A stretch of 64,000 bases of DNA from Spisula solida. Taxonomy: Eukaryota; Mollusca; Bivalvia; Venerida; Mactridae. Of the stretch, positions 24,001 through 34,852 are shown in pieces. Every line of letters starts with the position of its first letter. Position 1 is the first letter of the stretch. The notes beneath the pieces were generated by a model that saw nothing but the letters and a program-made list of their open reading frames with translations, ran no database searches and was not told the origin of the DNA. The translations under genes and the position numbers were made by a program. Where the stretch lies: assembly GCA_947247005.1 (NCBI GenBank), contig OX365949.1, forward strand, positions 8,318,001-8,382,000. Direction: 5' to 3'.

Positions 24001-26401
24001 ATCTTGTGACAACAATGCTGTTTGTTTTTAAGATAAATATCATTGTAACAAAAATGTCAGTAACTGTATACTGAATTGTTACAAAGAGAGTTTTAATATT
24101 TTTGTCCCCAAAATATGATGTCAGTATAATGGATTTGTCAGTATATCTGGTGTCATATCAAGACCTGGCTGTATAAATTAATGATAATGGCAATGATGAT
24201 GTAAATACACTATTATACATGTACTGTGTACTGTTTCAGATATGAACGAGCCAAGGTTTGAATTCCTGCCTCCTGCACCTTATATACCCAGTCAAAAGTT
24301 ATGGCCAATCAGGGAACCTTTCCATGTGTAAGTAACCTAGTGATGACATAATGCTTCTATACTTCATATTGCAATTATTTGCTAGGTGATGGCACAATGA
24401 GGTATAAGTTCCAATCCCCAGGGTTCCTATAATTCCGGAATAATTCTGGAAATCTGGATTTGCAGCACTAGAAGGAATGAACTTTTCTGCAGAAAATGAA
24501 AGTTATTTGTAGTTTCATAATGCTTAATTTGAGCAATAGAACTATGTCTGAAGCAGAGTTTTGTTGTAGGGATGTGTGCTAGTGGCACCCGAAACTGACT
24601 TGTGACTTATTTTCAGGATTGGGCATTATGCCTCAGTAGGGCCCCTGCTATCCCTATATAGTTGCAAACTGTATAATCATTGATCAATTTATATTCCATA
24701 ATCATGGTTTAGTGATATTATTACAGTTATGCTCCCATCCCTTCAAAGATGTTTGCTTATATTGCTTTGTACATGTCAGTCTGTCCAACTCAGTCCGGCA
24801 AACCATATTGAATAGATAAATAGTCTTTAGCATGCTGAAGTCTACAGTTCTCAAACTTGGTAGAGCCATTGTTTAGTACATACAGATGAACAATGTAGGT
24901 TTTTAGAGCAGCATGTCACTGGTCAAGGTCACAGTGCTCTTGAACATACAATGCAATTTGATTGTACATGGAAGGTATTTATGTTTTACAAACCTCTTCT
25001 ACAACTTAAGATATGTTATAATAGCTCTCACAGTTTCAAGAGCTGATGTTGACTCGATCTGGTTTACAAGGAAGAATAAATAATTTGTTTAAGATATGTG
25101 TTCTACATAGTGTCTACAATATCTAATGTAAAGTTCATGTGGACCCATTTGAAATTCGTAACTATGAAAACATTGTAGCTGCCTGTGTTCTACAGGGGTT
25201 CTACTGAGGCATTATTCCCAATCCTGAAGACGAGTCACTCGTCTGTTTTGGGAGCCATTCGCAAATATCCCTAAACCGAAACATTGCTCAATAGTTAAAA
25301 TTCAGCTTATGAAATTTCAAATGACCACAACTTTGTCAATTCTAGGAATTTTTTCTTCAAATAACTTATTTTCTACGGAAAAGTTCCTTCTTTCTAAAAC
25401 TGCAAATCTGGATTAATCCGGAATGGTAGGACCCCTAGTTCTAGGACTAGAATGATAAGACTGCTACTGGCAGACTGGATTTTAAAGCTAGTATGATATG
25501 ATTAACCACAAGACTGTGACTGGAAATTGATTTATTCTGCCTAAGAACATTGTAATATAGTCTGGAGAATTTGACGACATGAATCTCGACCGTCAATTAG
25601 CATAATTTAACAGCTGATATATTGTCTATATTTATAATCCCGTTTGTATGTTTTCATAAGCGGGAAGTATCACAAAGACGCTTGAGGTGTAATACCAACA
25701 CAAATCTAAGGGATCGATATTCCATGATATGCTCTGGGAAATTTATGTATTCAACGCGAGAACCTTGTAATAAATTTATGCATAAAGGTTGTGACAGTGA
25801 CCCTTGTGTTAATAGCCTTATATTCCTTCTATAAAAAATAGAAACTTTTTGGCACTAAATGTTAATGCAATTCCACAGGGATTTGTACCGCAATGGCTGG
25901 TATAACCAGTAATTTCAGTTTTGGAAAACCAACGTTTAAAGCCATCTTTAAAGGGGGCCAGCGGGCCCAAAAACCTGTGCACAACCTTGGGCCCGTACTA
26001 TCCTTAAGTCTGGGATGCATGTGTACCCATGACAGCAAAATTCCCAAATTTGGGCATTTAGGTCGTAAACTATGTCATGTTGAAATGGCCATCCCAGTCT
26101 GCATTAGTATGCTATGGTAGTGGAATGAATATGCCAAGTTTCGAATTCTAGTGATGATCTGTATTTAATGTTTTGTTATCAAATCCATTTCAGGTATATG
26201 GATCGGTATAGAGATGTAAAAGACATTGGTGAAGAAGTGCTAATAGAAAAATTAAAAAATGCGGACCCATTTAAGCCACGCCCACCTCCAAGAAAATTCC
26301 CAAATGTTTATACACTTCCAAAAGACACTCCATCGTGGCTGAGATTAAAAATTGCCGAACAAAAAACAAGAAAATCTTACTGGAAGTATTTAGATGACTA
26401 G
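12096..26401 (+). CDS. MRPL38: MRPL38 (mitochondrial large-subunit ribosomal protein mL38, PEBP-like)
   Basis: Eight exons with consistent phases: 12096-12252, 15479-15628, 17201-17415, 20177-20295, 21013-21171, 21867-22003, 24240-24327, 26194-26401; 410 residues (human about 380). mL38 is a nuclear-encoded protein of the mitoribosome central protuberance with a phosphatidylethanolamine-binding-protein fold. The N-terminus (MAASMLQNSKTIYRRL) is basic and lacks acids for 19 residues, as expected of a matrix-targeting peptide. Family landmarks are VNIGLP and ERKSRLR in exon 2; HYGIFRDLFG and VYYGNSLTPSE in exon 3; EYLHWMVGNIPG across exons 4-5 (residues 208-219, the PEBP signature); GNHRYIFIL (241-249); LAERTFETLEFY in exon 6; and YMDRYRD in exon 8. 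An upstream in-frame ATG at 12030 would add 22 residues, but the 12096 start fits the family and has the better context. All introns carry repeats. Confidence 0.95.
12335..12540. repeat. Copy of the 'TTGCCTAACCGAGC' foldback-type repeat in MRPL38 intron 1
   Basis: Opens with CTGTTGCCTAACCGAGCTTT and holds AGCGCTTTCTTGAAGCGCTT, an inverted word pair, and ATGCAACGACACGCTAC, both found in related copies. Its right end is not clear. Confidence 0.55.
12755..12930. repeat. Second copy of the same repeat in MRPL38 intron 1
   Basis: Holds CTTATGCAACAGACTGC, CGTATGCTATGTAGTGCATTT, TTTCCTTGCATAGTGCTACC and GCTTTGGTTAGGCAAAGG, matching 20640-20832 word for word with mismatches. Confidence 0.55.
13490..14272 (+). 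repeat. Long dispersed repeat 'TTAGCTCACCTG...GGGCCCTCTTGTTT', copy 1
   Basis: Opens with TTTAGCTCACCTGTCACAAA and a hairpin partner (GTGACAGAGTGAGC), and closes with GGTGAGCGACCTAGGGCCCT and TTGGGCCCTCTTGTTT. Inside, a 266-bp tandem duplication runs from 13615: CAACAAAAAATCTAGG recurs at 13881 with the same downstream text (TAGTCACTAGAGGTCACA). Other copies are at 22962-23826 and, inverted, 28772-29588. It is non-coding and lies in MRPL38 intron 1. Confidence 0.85.
14503..15039 (-). pseudogene. Non-LTR retrotransposon reverse transcriptase fragment (Jockey-like), decayed
   Basis: A 178-codon frame carries RT palm motifs: VVSGVPPGLVMGPLLFFIFI (usual form GVPQGSVLGPLLF) and RRYADDCILY, the F/YADD catalytic box, then DFHPQKCSVLRVNK. 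This gives part of the RT only. The endonuclease and the N-terminal RT motifs are missing, and the reading is lost soon after the KCSVLRV region. Substitutions at the conserved Q and S of GVPQGS suggest an inactive copy. It is antisense in MRPL38 intron 1. Confidence 0.85.
17441..17664. mobile_element. TA-flanked MITE in MRPL38 intron 3, 224 bp
   Basis: CTGTAAAATCATTATTTTCG at the left end matches the inverted right end (AAAATAAATGATTTTACAG). TA lies on both sides (17439-17440 and 17665-17666). It starts 25 bp after the exon 3 donor. A one-ended relative is at 18440-18680. Confidence 0.85.
17755..18405. mobile_element. TA-flanked pogo-like MITE in MRPL38 intron 3, 651 bp
   Basis: The left end CAGTCAACTCTCGTTATCTC and right end GAGATAACGAGAGTTGACTG are perfect inverted repeats over 20 bp, bordered by TA (17753-17754 and 18406-18407). 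TCGTTATGTCGAA recurs inside in subterminal positions. Ends opening with CAGT and a TA target fit the pogo/Tigger branch of Tc1/mariner. There is no transposase frame, so it is non-autonomous. Confidence 0.88.
18440..18680. repeat. One-ended relative of the 17441-17664 MITE
   Basis: The right end AAATAATGATTTAACTGTA and the words ATTTCGTGG and TTTCGTTGGG match the 17441-17664 family, but no matching left end is seen. Confidence 0.5.
19020..19240. mobile_element. MITE in MRPL38 intron 3, about 220 bp
   Basis: The left arm has TATTGTTTGTTTCCCCTTCC. The right arm has GGAAGGAGAAACAAACAATA, its near-perfect reverse complement. Further inward GGTAGGTA occurs on the right side and beside the left arm. 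Confidence 0.75.
19868..20145. mobile_element. Inverted-repeat element with about 52-bp arms, MRPL38 intron 3
   Basis: GCTACAGGTCCAAGACGAAA at 19889 pairs with TTTTGTCTTGGACCTGTAGC at 20087. The arms continue inward to AATAGCCATA and TATGGCTATT. AGCAATACCATAG and CTATGC/ATAGTATTGCTAC lie outside the arms. It ends about 30 bp before exon 4. Confidence 0.75.
20305..20442 (+). repeat. Fragment of the 3090-3497 'CATCTCTTGTT' repeat
   Basis: CATCAACAGAAGATTACC, TTGATTTTAAGATCCGTAGG, CAGTGACCTTTACCATTTC and TAACATCTCTTGTT follow the order seen at 3360-3497. It begins about 10 bp after the exon 4 donor. Confidence 0.65.
20495..20832. mobile_element. Foldback-type element with GAAGCCTGTT ends, MRPL38 intron 4
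   Basis: The left end GAAGCCTGTTACATAGCT and right end CAACAGGCTTC are inverted. The interior is full of short self-complementary words (GCGCTCGGT, GAGCGCT, AGCGCTTT, GGTAGCAC/GTGCTACC), so most of it can fold. It is related to the pieces at 11283, 12335 and 12755. Confidence 0.7.
21628..21864 (+). repeat. Two tandem 117-120-bp units ending at the MRPL38 exon 6 acceptor
   Basis: Unit 1 (21628-21747) and unit 2 (21748-21864) both run from (C)GGAGTTATGG or CAGAGTTATGG through GTGGGAGACAT, TTGTGTCAAAA, GAATAAACATG and CCTTGTAACT to ACACTTGATCATTGT. Unit 2 is followed at once by AG and exon 6, so the branch-point and acceptor region is repeat text. A relative without the tail is at 19750-19815. 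Confidence 0.8.
22025..22215 (+). repeat. tRNA-derived SINE-like repeat, MRPL38 intron 6
   Basis: GGATAGCCCAGTGGTAGAGC is an A-box-type tRNA head, followed by TCGGCTTCGAATG. The remainder (CTCTTCTCTCATACCC, GGTGTCAAGAGTGAG) is unrelated to tRNA. No full cloverleaf forms. Confidence 0.6.
22540..22765 (+). repeat. SINE-like repeat, same family as 4180-4410
   Basis: Shares ATCTCCCTTGCTTGACACT, GTGCCAGGTAACTGCTAGTT, TGTCAGGATAATGTGACTGA and AGTGGGACTTTAAG with the 4180 copy, in the same order. Confidence 0.7.
22962..23826 (+). repeat. Long dispersed repeat 'TTAGCTCACCTG...CCCTCTTGTTT', copy 2
   Basis: The start is TTTAGCTCACCTGAGCACGA with its hairpin partner TGCTCAAGGTGAGC. The end is GGGCCACATGGCCCTCTTGT. 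It contains an almost exact 196-bp tandem duplication (23041-23236 and 23237-23432). Each unit has the phrase ACACTCTAGAGGTCACA twice, and it recurs later in the element. It lies in MRPL38 intron 6. Confidence 0.88.
24418..25440. mobile_element. Inverted-repeat element (about 1 kb) in MRPL38 intron 7 with a nested repeat
   Basis: The left arm (24418-24530: AATTCCGGAATAATTCTGG, CTGGATTTGCAG, AACTTTTCTGCAGAAAAT, AGTTATTTG) matches the reverse complement of the right arm (25348-25440: CAAATAACTTATTTTCTACG, CTGCAAATCTGGATTAATCC). A diverged member of the 3090 family (24720-25010) sits between them. Confidence 0.7.
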
Positions 26402-26430
26402 TGTTTTCATTAACTGTAGAATGTTTATAT

Positions 26431-26436
26431 AATAAA
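26431..26436 (+). terminator. Poly(A) signal of MRPL38
   Basis: AATAAA 30 nt after the MRPL38 stop codon. Confidence 0.75.
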
Positions 26437-28771
26437 TTGTGTAAGAATTGTGTTCTATGTGTGATATATTTCTATGTTCTTACTGTGTTCTGTAGAACTG
26501 ATGATATTAAACCATAGAACCGAGGTTTGATTTATATTACATTCCCCTCATCTCACTGAACATTTTAACTTTAGATCATGGCTCCTTGTTTTCATAGAAC
26601 AAGGAGGGGGGGCTTGTTCACAAGTATTTCATGACTGAAGCTCCGAGTTGCACAAAAATTAAAATTTCTTCTAGCATTTATATTGCATTGAGTTTAAACC
26701 AATAAAATTTTTGTCTGTATGATTGTTGGTACAGGGAAACCCAACCTCTATTTTGAGTCTAAATTTTAGGGGTCAAATGAAATCCCAGATTTGCCATTGA
26801 GTGTTAACATTGTGTGTTAATTGCTTTAGAAGAAACTGACTAGAAACATCAATACTTTTAACACAAACTGCATCTCCTGAATTGTACTGAATGACTCGCT
26901 TTCAATTATCAAAGTGCAAAACTGATAAATGATTTTCATTTTAACAGACCAACTGAATATATATTGAACAATCAGTTATTACTGGAATTTACTAAATTCA
27001 ACGAGATTCATAAAGACAGAAGTACCTTTCAAGGCTTTGTTATAATGTGAAATGATCATTTGTACTTACATGACCGTTTGTTTCTGTTTAATGCCTTATC
27101 TCAACAACTCGTCAGTTATATGTGTCAACAGATGCCCTTAATCTGTTTTCCTGGACTGTATCCCAACCTGTACTAACTTGCTCTTCAGCAAGGAACCAGC
27201 AACTCAGCATGTGGAGGAAAAATCAAGATCGTCAAATTTTCATGGATATGCTATGGGGAATTGGGTAACAAATCCAGCACACTAACCACAACCCATTTAT
27301 GTATGTCACAGTATTCATTAAAAGAACAAACTTTAGTGACAAGATAGTATCGGTAGGTCCTTGTAAGTGTATGTCAGTGGCCATATTGTAATGCTACTGT
27401 TAATGATCTACATCAGGCCATATTGTGATGCTACTGTTAATGATCTACATCATGCTAAGGTCTCTTGTGTTTTGATAGAGAATCTCTATAAGAGATAATA
27501 AATATATAAATAATAACAAATATGACTTGGTGTGAAGTGTATGAAGATACTGAATCAAGTAGTCCCAGGACTTCATGGAGAACCTTGGATACATTTATCT
27601 CGTCTGTGGGACACCAGCAGTCTGGGTGTAGCTACTTCAAGTTATGTAACCTATTTCAGTTACTTTTACAACATTCACACATAATTACAGCATTTTATAA
27701 CCTATATTTGGTATAAAATATTAGTTTACTTATTCACAAAAAGTCTTGCTGTCCTTACAGTGTAACCTTTAACCTGAATTTAGTAAACTTTATTAGCCTT
27801 AATTTTACTGCATAGCTGATCAGAGATTCAGGTAATAATTGCATAAGACTTATTCATCACGAGGAAATGCTGCAGGAGGGCTTTGTAATATTTGAAATAA
27901 TGATTAATGAAAGAAGTTACCAAAATATAAGTAGTAACTGAAATATGTTATAAACTTTAATAACTTGTAGCAGTTACACCCTAGACTGACAAGTATGTAT
28001 TTGTTTTTAAAGTATAGGTTCTTGTTATGGCACTCTAACTTGCCACTAAATGCATCAATAAATTTATTAAGTAATTATTTTACTCCATTTTTGAGAAAAC
28101 TTCCTACCAATTAATTGCCGATATGTACTACTTGAAGTTTGATAAGGGTCAAGAGACCAATACTCGTGTTACATTAACTGAACAAAACTGATTACGAAAA
28201 AAATCTCAAAATATCTACTCTGCTGCTAAGTTTCGAAAATTGTATTTGTTGCATTTTGTATGCATTGACATTTGTTTTTTCCTGGTAACTGATAAGCCCT
28301 TTTACTGGAACCAAAGTGGCAAGAATAACATGGATATTTTTATCCCTTTTTTGTTATCATATTGTTAAAGACCAAAAATGCCAAAAACCAACCCTATATT
28401 CTGTTATCACGGAGGCTAAAATACAGCACAAATATTTTAGTAAGGCTGTGCTTATCAGCACTTAGACATCAAATTTTGAAGTAATCTTCACTTGTTTAAA
28501 ATATTGCAGATGTAAAATCATGTGTCTGAAAATTCCGTCAGCCCATCTACATTGTAATTCAATTCGCAAAATATTCACAAGGGAAATTTGTTGACCCTAA
28601 CCAAGAATATGTAGTACTCGAGTGTTGTAGTAACCAATTGATACAAGTTTTTTAACCATGTGGTGTTCCCACTTTCAAGCTCAATTTGTTATTATTGGTT
28701 GCAATACAACTAAGGTTTTGGACACAAAGGTATGACTCCCACACAGGGCCATAACACTGACAACAAGAGGG
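26437..28771. other. Intergenic; one 37-bp tandem duplication, otherwise nothing recognised
   Basis: GGCCATATTGTAATGCTACT with its downstream text to ATCTACATCA occurs twice in tandem (27380-27452). No gene is supported. A 64-codon frame at 27522 has no recognisable features. Confidence 0.5.
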
Positions 28772-29588
28772 CCATTGGCCCTAAAGCGCTCACCTGATGA
28801 CTAGCAGTTTAGGCAGAATCAGTTTTTGTTATGATATATGACCTTAATATTTTATTTAGATTTAACAGTGAAACACTTTGTGGCCAGGTTAAATAAAGAT
28901 GAAGTAAAAAATGTGACCTCTAAAGTATAAACAAGGTTTTTCTGTGACATGGTGACCTAGTTTTTGACCCCAGATGACCCAGTTGCAAACCTGACCTAGA
29001 TCTCATAGAGACAAACATTGTGACCAAGTTTTATTAAGATTATGTCAAAAATGTGACCTCTGGAGTGTTAACAAGGTTTTTCTTTGATGTGACCTAGTGA
29101 CCATGGTTTTGACCCCAGATGACCAAGTTGCAAAACTTGACCTATATTTCATAGAGACAAACATTGTGACCAAGTTTCATTAAGATTATGTCAAAAATGT
29201 GACCTCTAGAGTGTTAACAAGGTTTTTCTTTGATGTGACCTAGTGACCTTGGTTTTGACCCCAGATGACCCAATTACGAACATGACATAGATTTCATAGA
29301 GACATACATTGTGACCAAGTTTCATTAAGATTATGCCAAAAATGTGACCTCTAGAGTGTTAACAAGGTTTTCTTTGATGTGACCTGGTGACCTAGTTTTT
29401 GACCCCATATGACCCAGTTACGAACTTGACCTAGATTTCATAGAGACAAACATTGTGACCAAGTTTAAAAAAGATTAAGTGAAAATTATCATTATGACCT
29501 CTGGAGTGTTAACAGTCCAATTGTGGACGGCGGACAAAAGGGTGATCACAATAGCTCACATTGAGCACTTCGTGCTCAGGTGAGCTAA
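28772..29588 (-). repeat. Long dispersed repeat 'TTAGCTCACCTG...CCCTCTTGTTT', copy 3 (inverted)
   Basis: Reads in reverse: ACAAGAGGGCCATTGGCCCT at the low end and GCACTTCGTGCTCAGGTGAG then CTAAAA at the high end. Four subunits of about 170-180 bp repeat GTGACCTCTAGAGTGTTAAC (or CTGG) and ATTTCATAGAGACAAACATT. It lies between MRPL38 and C/EBP-gamma. Confidence 0.85.
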
Positions 29589-30246
29589 AAATCATCCAAC
29601 CTCAAATGACAACATGCCCTACTAAGTTTAGTACCAAGTATGCATATGATGTTTGATTAAAATCTGACCAATGTCATGAATGTGCAAGAACAAGCATAGT
29701 CACTCAAACTTTGTGACATCCAAACAGACATGTCTATCCATCCAGACGTCTAGCGCATGTGTGGGAGACATAACAACCCAAGTGTGTTCCCAATAACCTG
29801 TAGGATAGCTATCTATGGTGTATGGAGAGTTGAAACTGTCAGTATATACTGAACAAATTTAAACAGAACCAAAACAAGTTAAATATAAGTTTACTTTTAA
29901 ATAAAATATTCATTATACAACAAATAAGTCTTGCCATCTATTAAAATAGAATTCTGTGATACATTCAATGCTAGTCAACTACTGTCTATATAAAGATGTA
30001 TTCAACAGCTCCTCATGCACCAAGCGACAAGATCCTAGATCCAGATGACGTCTGTAATGGCTGATAAATTAAAAACATGTCTTAATGTTAATTTTTATAT
30101 TAAAACAACAAATTGTGTCACAAATACACAAGTTTTCTTAAATGGTTCACCATGATCACCATATAAACAAAACAAAACAGGAGATTGAAAGTTCCTTCTG
30201 TAATGATATACATTATCAATGATACTGTACATTCACAGTCCCTGAG

Positions 30247-30651
30247 TCAGTTGTGAGGCGGAGTTTTCACCGAGTATTGATGATCAGCTGACGCTGTGAC
30301 TTGGACAGTCACGGTAGTCGGTTGTGGCGTAGGACAAGCACTATCGGCAACATTCCCTGCATGCGCCAAGAATAAATCCTTCAACACACTTAATTCTTTA
30401 GAAAGAATCGTGACTTTCTGTTCCAACATTTCATTTTCTTTTCTTAACTTATCAACTTGAGCAAGAGTTTCCTTAGCTTTTGCACGACTCTTTTCACGAC
30501 TCTTTCTTACTGCTATGTTATTCCTTTCCCTTCTAGCTTGATAATCGTCGCCACCTTTGTCTAATTTCGCTCGTTTCTCCTTTGGACCAAAGTCGTCTGA
30601 GTCATCCGAGCTCTCGCTAGTAGGGAAAGGTTTTTTCATTGGCATTTTCAT
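30247..30651 (-). CDS. CEBPG: C/EBP-gamma (bZIP transcription factor)
   Basis: A single coding exon, 134 residues on the - strand. C/EBP-gamma is a short C/EBP without a strong activation domain that acts mainly as a heterodimer partner of other C/EBPs and of ATF4. The N-terminus is acidic and Ser-rich (SESSDDSDD, 12-20). The basic region is RRERNNIAVRKSREKSR (40-56). The zipper leucines are at 69, 76, 83 and 90 (KENEMLEQKV, KELSVLKDLF), and a short tail follows. The motif LSVLKDLFLAHAGN is characteristic of the gamma class. M1 and M3 and M5 are close together; M1 is preceded by an acceptor-like CTTTTCAG at 30698-30705, so a 5' UTR intron is likely, and AAAGGTAGGTATG at 31488-31500 (- strand) is a candidate donor. 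The gene is head-to-head with the C/EBP gene 7.75 kb away. Confidence 0.93.
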   Translation of the reverse strand: MKMPMKKPFPTSESSDDSDDFGPKEKRAKLDKGGDDYQARRERNNIAVRKSREKSRAKAKETLAQVDKLRKENEMLEQKVTILSKELSVLKDLFLAHAGNVADSACPTPQPTTVTVQVTASADHQYSVKTPPHN

Positions 30652-31644
30652 TAGATAACCTAAATTATGTACTTGCTATCTGGCGCTAGACATCGACCTG
30701 AAAAGTTAAACAGACTTGGTATAATAAAAGTAAGGAAGTGAACATGTATTTTATACTGATAATCTTGGTACATTCTGGGAAGAAGATTTGTACTGTCCCT
30801 GGTACATTGTAGTTTGTACACCCTTTGTACTTAGTCCCACAAATGAGAATTATAGGTTGAGTCTCATATGGGACTAATTTGCACTTGCCTGCGCGGTTCT
30901 CAGGCAATAAGAAACACAAGATCTTACAATAGGTTGGTTACAAAATGACCAGTTCCGCTTTCAACTGTCAGAGAAACACAGCTCATATTACCCAATTCCA
31001 CTCTAAACACGAATATTTACCTTTTATAATAAGTTTATCCTAATATTCAGTAATTCAAACACATTTCACAGTCATTATTAAACAGTTTTTTTCACAAATA
31101 TGAACCGCAAAGCGAAACTTGTCTATTTCTAACCCAAACCAGCTGATGAAATCCCTGATTATAAATATTGCGCAATCGTTGTGAAACGGTATTCTACGAC
31201 TTATTTTAGGATAATAAAAAGACAAGGTTTCAGAACTCATAACTTCATTTAGTTGCAAACATCAGACAGTGTGTCTCAAATTTAACCATAAACTCATATG
31301 TAATTTGACATTCCATTCGATATTGTTTTTAACAACCGGCTCAAAATCGAAGCCGACATTTTTCGATTGTGCCAATCTGACATAAACGCGAAATTACACG
31401 TATAAATGCCGTTTTCCCGGACATTTCGGCATTTTACTTCACGTGCTGACATGTAATTATCATTTGCAATAATGCAGACAATGCTAGCATACCTACCTTT
31501 ACAAATATTATCCTATTTTTCCTGATTTATAACGAACAACCTATTTACCGACTTGCAAATTATTTTCCCTGACGCAATTGCTTGGTTCTCGGCTTACTTA
31601 TTTGAAGGAAGTTTGTAAACAGGGTACCATCGTTGACATAAACC

Positions 31645-31657
31645 GATTGGACCAATC
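31645..31657. promoter_or_regulatory. Palindromic double CCAAT box upstream of C/EBP-gamma
   Basis: GATTGGACCAATC is a perfect palindrome carrying a CCAAT box on each strand, about 1 kb upstream of the coding start and near where a first exon would begin if the 5' UTR intron is real. NF-Y sites of this kind are common in TATA-less promoters. The assignment to CEBPG is inference. Confidence 0.4.
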
Positions 31658-32199
31658 ATTGAAGTTTATTTCATTTACTCCATATTTATAGAAATTTATT
31701 AAAATAATTAGCTAAAATTTACCTAATTCAGTTTTATTTCTAAATTAAGCTAAATAAGTACTTTGGTATTTTTATTTGATATTTTGCTATCTTTCAAAGC
31801 ATAACAATTTATTGCAGCGTTCTATTTTTAGAATTGTTACTGTGCAGGAAGTTGTACGCGTGTCGACGGACACTGCGTCCGCTATCGGTTAAATGTACCA
31901 TACCCCTCTATATAAGCACCGGCCAAACCTAAAAAATGGTCATTTTAGAAAAATGCTGTTATAAACGACTATTCAAGAAATTTGAAGGCACCTACAATTC
32001 GATCAATTTGAGTTACCTCTGTCTCATAGTTTGGTGTCTTTTCCTGAAACCTGTGTTTTAAGCTCTAACATGTGCGCAAAATGGCAATTTTACTTAAATT
32101 ACACATATTAAAGTTTTAACTGTTCCAAAATCGTTTGCAGGGCATATCCATTTATCATGAAATTTTTACGATATAGCATATCAATGTAGACTGCAGAGT

Positions 32200-32505
32200 C
32201 AAAATTGTGCATTAGAAAGAATGGCGTTGGGCTGACCCAGGGGAATTTGACATTTTTACTTTTTCAAGTCTAAATCCCCACCCTAGAGCAAGGGCAATTT
32301 GTCAAAATCCCCTCACTGGGAGATGCTTTACATACCCCCCGGGATTAAAATTTCGGCCAAAGTCAAAATTTCCCGGGACTCGGAACCATTCTGTCTGTCA
32401 AATTCTCACCAATCGGGAACAGCCTTCTGTCCAAAGTCCCGTGTATGCCCGCCGCTCCCCCTGGGGGAAAACCTTGATAGGTGCATAACGCGTCGCATAT
32501 TTTGA
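32200..32505. repeat. Dispersed repeat ending in GGTGCATAACG
   Basis: CCCCACCCTAGAGCAAGG, CCCCCCGGGATTAAAATTTC and AATTTCCCGGGACTCGG lead to CCCCCTGGGGGAAAACC and GGTGCATAACG. The same closing words and the C/G-run style occur at 45320-45595. The short reading frame at 32299 lies within the repeat. Confidence 0.55.
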
Positions 32506-34690
32506 CCCCTTACCAGTACACTAAACAACGCATTCTTATATTCGCGAGAGTTTTATTTTTCAACGCAAAACAATCTTTAAACCCGTATATATAAACCTGT
32601 AAGATTACGTAAGGTCTATAGGTCAGACCGGTGCCATCATGCAAATGAGTTATTTGGTCGGGGCGACACAATTAGCTTAATGCGAATAAGTAATTTCGCC
32701 GACCAGATCAGTTAGGTTCGTTAGGGGAATTGATAAAAGCATCGTATATGTTAATCAAGTAAAGTTATGTTCGAAACGTAGAAAAGGTTGAAGAAACATT
32801 TAAAACATGTAAGATTCATGTTTGCACATTTTATAGTTGCAATTAAACAGACAGAACAGCTTGATTTTGATATCCGCTCATCGTGTGTATCCTTAAGTTA
32901 CATCGAGGTGCAAATAATTCCCAGAGACCTGTTAAACGCATGCACAGTCATAAGAGGAAGTAGGATGGAAGTTAAATGCCATGGCCGATTGAAACGATAA
33001 TAAATCCTCATACAAATAGTCTGTATCATTTGAGGCAGTCATTTTGGACGGCTCATCATAGTTAACTTGTGTTCTTGACGACGAGGAACAATACGGCCTA
33101 CGGTTGCAATCGGCAGGTTTTCGATCTTCAACTGGTTTTAATTGTTTTGCATACCATTTGATTACGCATTTTATTTAACAAATTATCACCACAGTCTATA
33201 ACACGCAAACTGAAATCAGGTTATGATAAGTACTACTCGAAATCACAAATCCAAAATTTCATTCCAGTGCCGCATTACAGGCAAGTTTTGTTCGGAAGCA
33301 CGGTTTTCATGGTTACCAGTGCATGGACATGGACATACAAAAGCTATGATTTTACGTATTTTCAGAAGCATTTTGTCATTATTATAGTTTTTCAAATGAT
33401 AAGCTAAGTTAGCAATGTTTCTTAATAATAAGTTTTGAACTTGGATGCGCGAATGCACAAGCTCCGAAATAACTGTTAAGACGCACGGATAATCGAGACA
33501 ACAGGATACGTTAGAGATGGGTCAAATAAATGATCATACTCAAATGGATAGGCATATCTAAAAAGAGCCGAATTAGGACATGAAGACCCATAATGCATTG
33601 CGCGCGCTTCGGTAATTATCGGCCGTGTCCGTTTTATCTTATTTTTTTTGTAGCGCGTTCGGTTAACTCCGTCTCTTTCCGTCATTATAGTTTGCGTAGT
33701 AGTGCATCGAAAAGAAATTATGTTTTCGTGTTTAACCAAACAAAAAAACCGAAGTATTCTTTGGTCAAATAAATGATTAATTAAGACCATGCACATGTAG
33801 CATAACGATATTTATATTTTTATATTTTCAAATTTGACGTTTATCTGTTACGATGCAAAAGAAAAATTATGTTAAAATGAGCGGATACATGCCAGGAATT
33901 TTGGTCAAAATGTAATTATCTTCATGTTTGCAAATGATACTTCATTTATTGAAATCAGTCAAGGAATAAAACAGGAGTTCGCAATTGGCCAGACCTACTC
34001 TCATTTTAAGACCCCATTTTCCTCATTCAAATCATAATTTAATTTCTATAAGAGATATACAAAAACAAGTTACCTCATGCAGTGGAAGAAACTTAGCTCT
34101 TCAAAATGAGACATTGGTCATTCAAAAGGATGACAAACAAAAAATTGTATGAAAAAAACCCCACTCTGCTGCGAGCTACTTTGCATGTTCTCTCATTTTA
34201 GATCTTTGTTTTTATTATTATGCTCGATGTTGTACATGACAAATTAAGTGACGCCTGCTGAACTGAATTCGTCTCGAGAAAAAAGTAATAATTCAAGTCA
34301 AATGCCCTAGTGACTAAAAATATTGATTTATAACCGCCAGCACCAGCACATAACACGATATAGTTAGTAAAGGGAGACAACTCTTAAGATCATAACTTTC
34401 ATGATACATGTATTATATTTATACTGTTTAGTTATTCCAGTTCTTTCCCTTTGATCGACTCTAATTAAACTGAGACTCCGTGCCTATGCTTGTTCCAGTT
34501 TGACGAGTCTCAGTTTAACCAAAGATCTTATAAAGAAGGGATACTCCTGTGGTGTTCTGTAATGCACTATAATGTAATATAATTGTCAAATGAGTTTCCT
34601 CGTAAAATAAAGTCTTTATTATTATTATTATTATGTTATGGTACACCTATAAATTTACCTTCTTGTATGATAGAATGGTTAAAACATTCA
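32506..34690. other. Intergenic, nothing recognised
   Basis: No supported exon or repeat. Frames of 67-106 codons on the - strand (33243-33796) have no recognisable domain. A TTCGAAACGTAGAA phrase at 32771 echoes the phrase near 253. Confidence 0.45.
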
Positions 34691-34852
34691 CCAGGGAGCG
34701 AAAGGTCGAGGGTTCGAAATTCAGCTCAGTTCTGATGATGATGTTCGCAATTCGACCAACAACAACCGCCTCAGGTCCTGCAGTCAGGTGTTATATAGTC
34801 CACTGCAACCACTCACGACTACGTCATGTACCCCTATACAGATACAGTTCAG

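Noticed and set aside
26168..26193. ATG-initiated short gene at 26168-26401
   Set aside because: The coding part from 26194 is the last MRPL38 exon; the upstream residues are intron read through the acceptor.
33476..33796. 106-codon frame on the - strand
   Set aside because: No domain, composition or neighbour supports it; not distinguishable from chance.
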